Shown here piece after piece: positions 60,102 through 64,000 of a stretch of DNA of 64,000 nt (its first letter is position 1; each line of letters begins with the position of its first letter). Made by a program: the position numbers and the translations under genes. The DNA lies in the NCBI GenBank assembly GCA_964469265.1, contig CAYXYF010000005.1:30772-94771 (forward strand). Direction: 5' to 3'. The DNA comes from JAEYZS01 sp964469265. Its GTDB lineage: Bacteria > Bdellovibrionota > Bdellovibrionia > Bdellovibrionales > JAEYZS01. Under the pieces are notes generated by a model. The model was not told the origin of the DNA and ran no database searches. It saw only the letters and a program-made list of their open reading frames with translations.

Positions 60102-61027
60102 TAAAACGACTCCCTCAGTAACAGCACACATTCATTATATCGCTCGCGAGCTTCAATATAAACTTTATTTTCTGGGTCACTAATGAGTAACATTGCATTT
60201 TTGAAAGCGGACTTGGCTTGTTGATAACGGTTTTTTTCCATTGCACGAGTTCCCTCTTGCATAAGGAATTGAATTTGTTCATCTAGTTTCAACTGTGCTA
60301 GCCTTAAGTACCTCCGTGCCGTCGGGTGTTCGGGATAAATCGCAACGGCTGCACTAAATGCGCTAACTGCACTTTTGTATAAGCCTTCTCGGTAGTCGCG
60401 TAGACCTTTTGTGTAAGAGGCTTGTGCATCTAAATACTGTCTAGATGCCTTTCCGCCACGCATCTGCTCTTTCATCAAAAGATCTTGTCTTCTTTTGGAA
60501 GATTCAATTTCTTCATCAATAGAAATCCGCTCTGGAACGATGGGTTCAGGACTATTTGAATTGAGAAGAAGCACAACTCCCAATAATACAACTCCCACGA
60601 TCACATAAAACCGAAGTCGACCGTCGGCGGATTTTTTATCTTTTGGTGGCAAGTTGTAATTTGAAAGATTTGAAGGCTGTTGTGTCGCGGGACTATTTTC
60701 GCCAGATGATACTTTTTTAAACACAAAAACAGTTGAGCCAATTTTTATTTTTGAACCATGTGATAAAAATGCACGGGAACCTTTTTGACCGTCGACAGAA
60801 AGGCCAGTCGATGATCCGCGATCTTCAATAAATATAGCCTGAGGAGTAATTTTTAAGACAGCATGCTCACGACTGCACCGTGGATCATGAAGGATAACAT
60901 CATTTTGATCTCCTCTTCCGATCTTAATATCTCCAGATACAACTTGGTATTGAGCCCCTTTATCGGGACCTTCCAAAATCTCGAGGAGATATTTTTGTGC
61001 TGAAAGTTGTGAAAGGGCTGAACTCAA
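60101..61027 (-). CDS. membrane protein with one FHA domain and TPR-like repeats
   Basis: 308 residues from a TTG (61027), with GGGAGGG upstream. FHA domain (about 35-105): IKIGRGDQND, CSREHAVL, EDRGSSTGLSVDG (the usual NG reads TG). Membrane helix 139-156, then periplasmic TPR-like helices (ASYTKGLRDYREGLYKSAVS, RYQQAKSAFKNAM). A shorter sister of the next gene. The start abuts the stop of the FHA-PAS gene, and the stop overlaps the GTG of the two-FHA gene. Confidence 0.88.
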   Translation of the reverse strand: MSSALSQLSAQKYLLEILEGPDKGAQYQVVSGDIKIGRGDQNDVILHDPRCSREHAVLKITPQAIFIEDRGSSTGLSVDGQKGSRAFLSHGSKIKIGSTVFVFKKVSSGENSPATQQPSNLSNYNLPPKDKKSADGRLRFYVIVGVVLLGVVLLLNSNSPEPIVPERISIDEEIESSKRRQDLLMKEQMRGGKASRQYLDAQASYTKGLRDYREGLYKSAVSAFSAAVAIYPEHPTARRYLRLAQLKLDEQIQFLMQEGTRAMEKNRYQQAKSAFKNAMLLISDPENKVYIEARERYNECVLLLRESF

Positions 61028-62614
61028 TTAAAACCCTCCCTGATCATTTACTCGGAACGAGAATAAGTAGTAACTCACTCCATGGTCTTCTTGAATAGGT
61101 TGTAAAACGATGGTCGTTGACCGTCCGTTAAAATCAATCTGGCCCGTAACCACGCTGTAGCCACTAGCTTCTGTTTGTTCAATAAGGTCTTTTAAGTTGA
61201 GTGTGAGGACATGGTCATTGAGTGAAGCATAGTTTTGGCCCTGAACATCGTTTAAACGAAGACCTACTAATTCTTCAAAAGCGATATTCATGGATATCAC
61301 AGACTGGTTTTTATCAATCGCAATAGCAGCGCCTGGATAATTTTCAACAAGCTGGCTTGCTTCACGAGAACGGTCACTAACCACTTGGCGAGAGTCAGGC
61401 TTTGCTTGGGACGCCCTTTCGATTGCGGTATTTATATTTGAAACAAGACTTTGTAAAATCTCAAACCGGTAATTTGTTTTTGCTAAAGTGTTTCCGTCTT
61501 TTAAGCCTTCGTTGACTTGTTTATTGATCTGTACAAGTGGGAATTCAAAAAGTTTATATAAAAAGAAAAATAGCAGAGCGCCAACAACCATGGCGATGGC
61601 AAGAACTCTAATAACTAGCCCAATAATACGACCCGTATCAATGGCCATACTTCCCATGTCATAAATCACAACGGCATGGTAGCTCACGCGGAAAGACCCT
61701 GTCTCGGAATCAAAAGTTTTAATAGGTATGGCCGCGCCCACCGTTGCGCTATTCATTTGGCTTACTTCTTGTTGATCAGACCTTCTTGCAGAGTGAACAA
61801 ATTGTTCATTTGGTCTTTGTCCGACTCTTTTTGCTGGAGCTACTACGGTCCCATCAGAGCTTGAAAGAATATAAGCGGCCGTTACACCCTGTTCTCTTTC
61901 AATCGGAGCGGAATTAAAAGCGCTTTCGACGCCGTTTTTGTGAGCGATCTGATACCGATCAGCTAAACTCTTAGCAAGTGATAATGCTCGCCTTTGGCTT
62001 TCGCGCTCAATTCCAGATTTTGTCAGTTCTACCATCGGTATAACAGACAAAGCTGTAACAATCAGAGCAAACGCTAAAATAAACCCACCCACGACCAATT
62101 TAAAGTCTGTGATTTCAGGTAACTTATAAACTCCTGGTAAAAGCACATTATCGATATAGTTTTTAGCTACCGTAAAAAAGGTCGGTTTGGTGTCAACCTT
62201 CGAAGGGTTTCCGCCATGCATTTGCGGCTGAGCAAACGAGGGATCAAATTGAACTGCAGCCTGAGAATCTTGATAGGCCATTGGCGCAGCAAAAGGAGCT
62301 TGAGAAACATTTGCTGGCACATGGGCGGTGTTATCTTCGAATCCAAGGATCGTATCAAAGAGTGTAATTTTATCTGTTAGGCGCAGTTGTTGAGTTTGAA
62401 CTTTAATTCCGTTAATAAATGTTCCGTTTGTCGAGTTGAGGTCCGTTAGGAATACGCCGTGCTCGTTAACCGAAATCAGAGCATGTTCTTTGGAAAGCCC
62501 AGGAGTGTTGATGCAGATTTGGCAATGAGGGGCGCGCCCGACAAGATTGTCGCCATTTTGTAGTTCGAATTTCATCCCAGCCTTGGGTCCTTTTAGGATT
62601 CTAACTGTCCACAT
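61028..62614 (-). CDS. membrane sensor with FHA, two membrane helices and a PAS-like domain
   Basis: 528 residues. A cytosolic FHA domain (about 24-90) with LVGRAPHCQICI, LSKEHALI and LNSTNGTFING is complete. A Gln/Pro/Ala linker follows, then membrane helix 1 (172-194), a 130-residue periplasmic part, membrane helix 2 (330-355), a HAMP-like stretch and a PAS-like domain (about 420-520). This is a sensor layout with an FHA input and no enzyme output. It overlaps DUF192 by 14 bases. The FHA domain would bind a phosphothreonine partner that is not in the window. Confidence 0.85.
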   Translation of the reverse strand: MWTVRILKGPKAGMKFELQNGDNLVGRAPHCQICINTPGLSKEHALISVNEHGVFLTDLNSTNGTFINGIKVQTQQLRLTDKITLFDTILGFEDNTAHVPANVSQAPFAAPMAYQDSQAAVQFDPSFAQPQMHGGNPSKVDTKPTFFTVAKNYIDNVLLPGVYKLPEITDFKLVVGGFILAFALIVTALSVIPMVELTKSGIERESQRRALSLAKSLADRYQIAHKNGVESAFNSAPIEREQGVTAAYILSSSDGTVVAPAKRVGQRPNEQFVHSARRSDQQEVSQMNSATVGAAIPIKTFDSETGSFRVSYHAVVIYDMGSMAIDTGRIIGLVIRVLAIAMVVGALLFFFLYKLFEFPLVQINKQVNEGLKDGNTLAKTNYRFEILQSLVSNINTAIERASQAKPDSRQVVSDRSREASQLVENYPGAAIAIDKNQSVISMNIAFEELVGLRLNDVQGQNYASLNDHVLTLNLKDLIEQTEASGYSVVTGQIDFNGRSTTIVLQPIQEDHGVSYYLFSFRVNDQGGF

Positions 62615-62948
62615 GCAATTGATCTCCGACTTGTGTATTGTGGGCTTTTAATGCTCCGCCATTGAGTTCAAAAACAGAGTTTGCACCGAGGACGGGCCAT
62701 ATGACCCGATTCGGTTGAACCCCTTCAATACACTTTTTAACTTTTAAATTCTTATCTACAAAAATTAGGTCTATGGGAAACGCCATCATAAACGTGTGAA
62801 TGCTATTGCATCGTTTAATCCAAAGACCATAGTCATTATTAATCGATTCTTTTCCAAGCAGCCCCTTCATTCGCGAACTGAGACCTTGCGCAATTTCAAG
62901 ATCGGAAATCAATATTTTGTTTTGGGTTTGGTTTAATAGCCGCGCCAT
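62601..62948 (-). CDS. DUF192 family protein
   Basis: 115 residues with no signal peptide. DUF192 landmarks are present: GLSSRMKGLLG, LWIKRCNSIHTFMMAFPIDLIFVD and VLELNGG-like VFELNGGALKAH. The function of the family is unknown, but members often stand next to Tad/type II secretion genes. Its ATG overlaps the tadC stop by one base (TAATG), so the two are coupled. Confidence 0.88.
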   Translation of the reverse strand: MARLLNQTQNKILISDLEIAQGLSSRMKGLLGKESINNDYGLWIKRCNSIHTFMMAFPIDLIFVDKNLKVKKCIEGVQPNRVIWPVLGANSVFELNGGALKAHNTQVGDQLHVDS

Positions 62949-63841
62949 TACGACCCTCCCATAAACTGGATAATGATTGGACCAAAAACCATAATAAAGA
63001 CAGCAGGCAAAATAAATAACATTAGCGGAATAAGAATTGTTTGCGATGCTCTGGCGCCTTCTTTTTCTGCACGAGTAAATCTTTCAAGTCTCATTTGCAC
63101 GGACTGTTGTTTTAAAACCCCACCAATGCTTGCGCCCGTTGCATCAGCATCAATGAGTACGGTAACAAAACTTGTAATTTCAGGAATATCTAAACGCTCA
63201 GACATTTTTTTTAATGCTTCTGCGCGGGTGGAACCAAGTTTTAAATCTCGAAGAACCTGTCCCAGCTCATCGGCAAGCACACTGTCTTCTGCTTTTTCAA
63301 CGACTCTTTGAATGGAGCCGATAAAGTCCAAACCCGCTTCTGTGGAAAGAGCTAGTAGGTCTATAAAAAATGGAAGATCGACGATCACAGATTGATAACG
63401 CCTTTTCCGCTCAGTGTTGGCGTGCAAGTGCGGAAAGTAGATTCCTACAAATCCTAAGCTGACTAAGAAGATTGGCGAGTAACCCAGCTCCAATGTAAAA
63501 TTTAAGAAAATTAAAAGTGCTGGGAATAATGCGCCCCATAGAATTTGTAAACCAATAAATTCGTCGGTATTGATTTCTCTTTGCAGGCCTGCGTAGCCGA
63601 TTTTATCATGAACTCTTTTGCGATAGCCTGGGCTTTTAATTTTAACTGCAAACATGAGACAAAACTTATGAACAAGCGGACGAGACAGCTCTATGAATTT
63701 GGAACGTGATTTTGCAGGTTCATCATCGCTTGCCCATAATAAAGATTGTGCATCGCTATTTGATGATAATAACATGGAGGAGAATAAATAAACCGCAACT
63801 CCAACCATGAATAATCCTGAAATCAAAAGTAGTTCAGTCAT
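62948..63841 (-). CDS. tadC: TadC-like inner-membrane platform protein of a Tad/Flp pilus
   Basis: About 297 residues from the ATG at 63841, with GGAG 9 bases upstream; the TTG at 63856 is a less likely start. A type II secretion F domain with membrane helices at the N-terminus and middle and one near the C-terminus. FIDLLALSTEAGLDFIGSIQRV, RDLKLGSTRAEALKKM and TLLI-like FVTVLIDADATGASIGGVLK, then ARASQTILIPLMLFILPAVF, match TadC. TadC normally follows tadB; here the divergent maf gene stands instead, so the rest of the pilus genes are elsewhere or were lost. Its promoter must lie inside maf. Confidence 0.88.
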   Translation of the reverse strand: MTELLLISGLFMVGVAVYLFSSMLLSSNSDAQSLLWASDDEPAKSRSKFIELSRPLVHKFCLMFAVKIKSPGYRKRVHDKIGYAGLQREINTDEFIGLQILWGALFPALLIFLNFTLELGYSPIFLVSLGFVGIYFPHLHANTERKRRYQSVIVDLPFFIDLLALSTEAGLDFIGSIQRVVEKAEDSVLADELGQVLRDLKLGSTRAEALKKMSERLDIPEITSFVTVLIDADATGASIGGVLKQQSVQMRLERFTRAEKEGARASQTILIPLMLFILPAVFIMVFGPIIIQFMGGS

Positions 63842-64000
63842 GAAAGCAAACTCCAATATTCGAACGCTGATCCTCGCTTCTCAATCGCCACGAAGAAGAG
63901 AGCTTCTTCAAAAAGCGGGTCTGCGGTTTACAACATTCTCAGTTCAGGTATCGGAATTTCTGAATGAAAACCTGAACTTAGATGATGCGATAATGGAAAT
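63840..64000 (+). CDS. maf: Maf-family nucleotide pyrophosphatase, N-terminal part (cut by window edge)
   Basis: The first 53 codons of a gene that runs past the window. TLILASQSPRRRELLQKAG is the Maf signature (ASxSPRRxELL) with the substrate-binding Ser-Arg-Arg. Maf proteins hydrolyse modified nucleoside triphosphates. Its ATG (63840-63842) overlaps the tadC ATG on the other strand in a CATG, an extreme case of divergent overlap. No ribosome binding site is seen before it. Confidence 0.85.
   Translation, partial: MKANSNIRTLILASQSPRRRELLQKAGLRFTTFSVQVSEFLNENLNLDDAIME

Overview
The window is chromosomal DNA, dense in genes and AT-rich, from a Gram-negative bacterium. The envelope genes imply an outer membrane: several lipoproteins with a Cys lipobox, three small beta-barrel candidates, ExbB/ExbD, TatA and a DsbA-like lipoprotein. 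A mitochondrial-type citrate synthase, a Tad-type pilus gene beside FHA-domain proteins, two receiver-PilZ proteins, split transketolase and many secreted proteins without relatives that I recognise suggest a predatory or deltaproteobacteria-like lineage, most likely Bdellovibrionota. That placement is inference from gene content. I saw no rRNA, tRNA, CRISPR array, insertion sequence, transposase or prophage.

Layout. 1-9 kb: end of HMG-CoA lyase, a conserved protein of unknown role, an RsbU-type phosphatase lacking one metal ligand, gltA, a receiver-PilZ protein, an enoyl-CoA hydratase relative and a GNAT/lipoprotein pair. 9-18 kb: ferredoxin coupled to nth, an M14 peptidase, a DoxX-thiBPQ-barrel cluster, adenosine deaminase and split transketolase. 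18-31 kb: tatA, a second receiver-PilZ protein, a DEAD-box helicase, a pcnB-like gene, mutY, an agmatinase-family gene, alaS and recX. 31-43 kb: pgpA-cinA-recA, a CDF metal transporter, trmB, a 2Fe-2S ferredoxin, trxB, a response regulator, a fused Opp-type ATPase and an O-methyltransferase. 43.7-44.04 kb: the only gene-free stretch over 300 bases. It ends in a strong plus-strand terminator and may encode a small RNA. 44-54 kb: a 126-bp inverted-repeat element, a single-chain E1-like thiamine-diphosphate enzyme, ygfZ, a DsbA-like lipoprotein, sfsA and an E2-E3 (lipoyl transferase-lpd) operon. 54-57.5 kb: exbBD and a sulfatase-fold lipoprotein that has lost its active site. 57.5-63.8 kb: a tightly overlapped six-gene minus-strand operon with tadC, DUF192, three membrane FHA proteins and a PP2C-fold protein without metal ligands. 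Maf starts divergently at the right edge.

The FHA/pseudophosphatase operon is the most promising candidate for an undescribed system. Three membrane-anchored phosphothreonine-reader proteins and a dead phosphatase follow a Tad platform gene, and no kinase is in view. Three proteins in the window (3.1, 55.1 and 57.5 kb) keep an enzyme fold but lack catalytic residues.

The genome is compact. Sixteen convergent gene pairs are visible, and six of them interlock their stop codons over four bases. Several genes without a ribosome binding site have a promoter-like -10 element only 6-9 bases before the start codon, which suggests leaderless mRNAs. Promoter, terminator and operator calls were made by eye.
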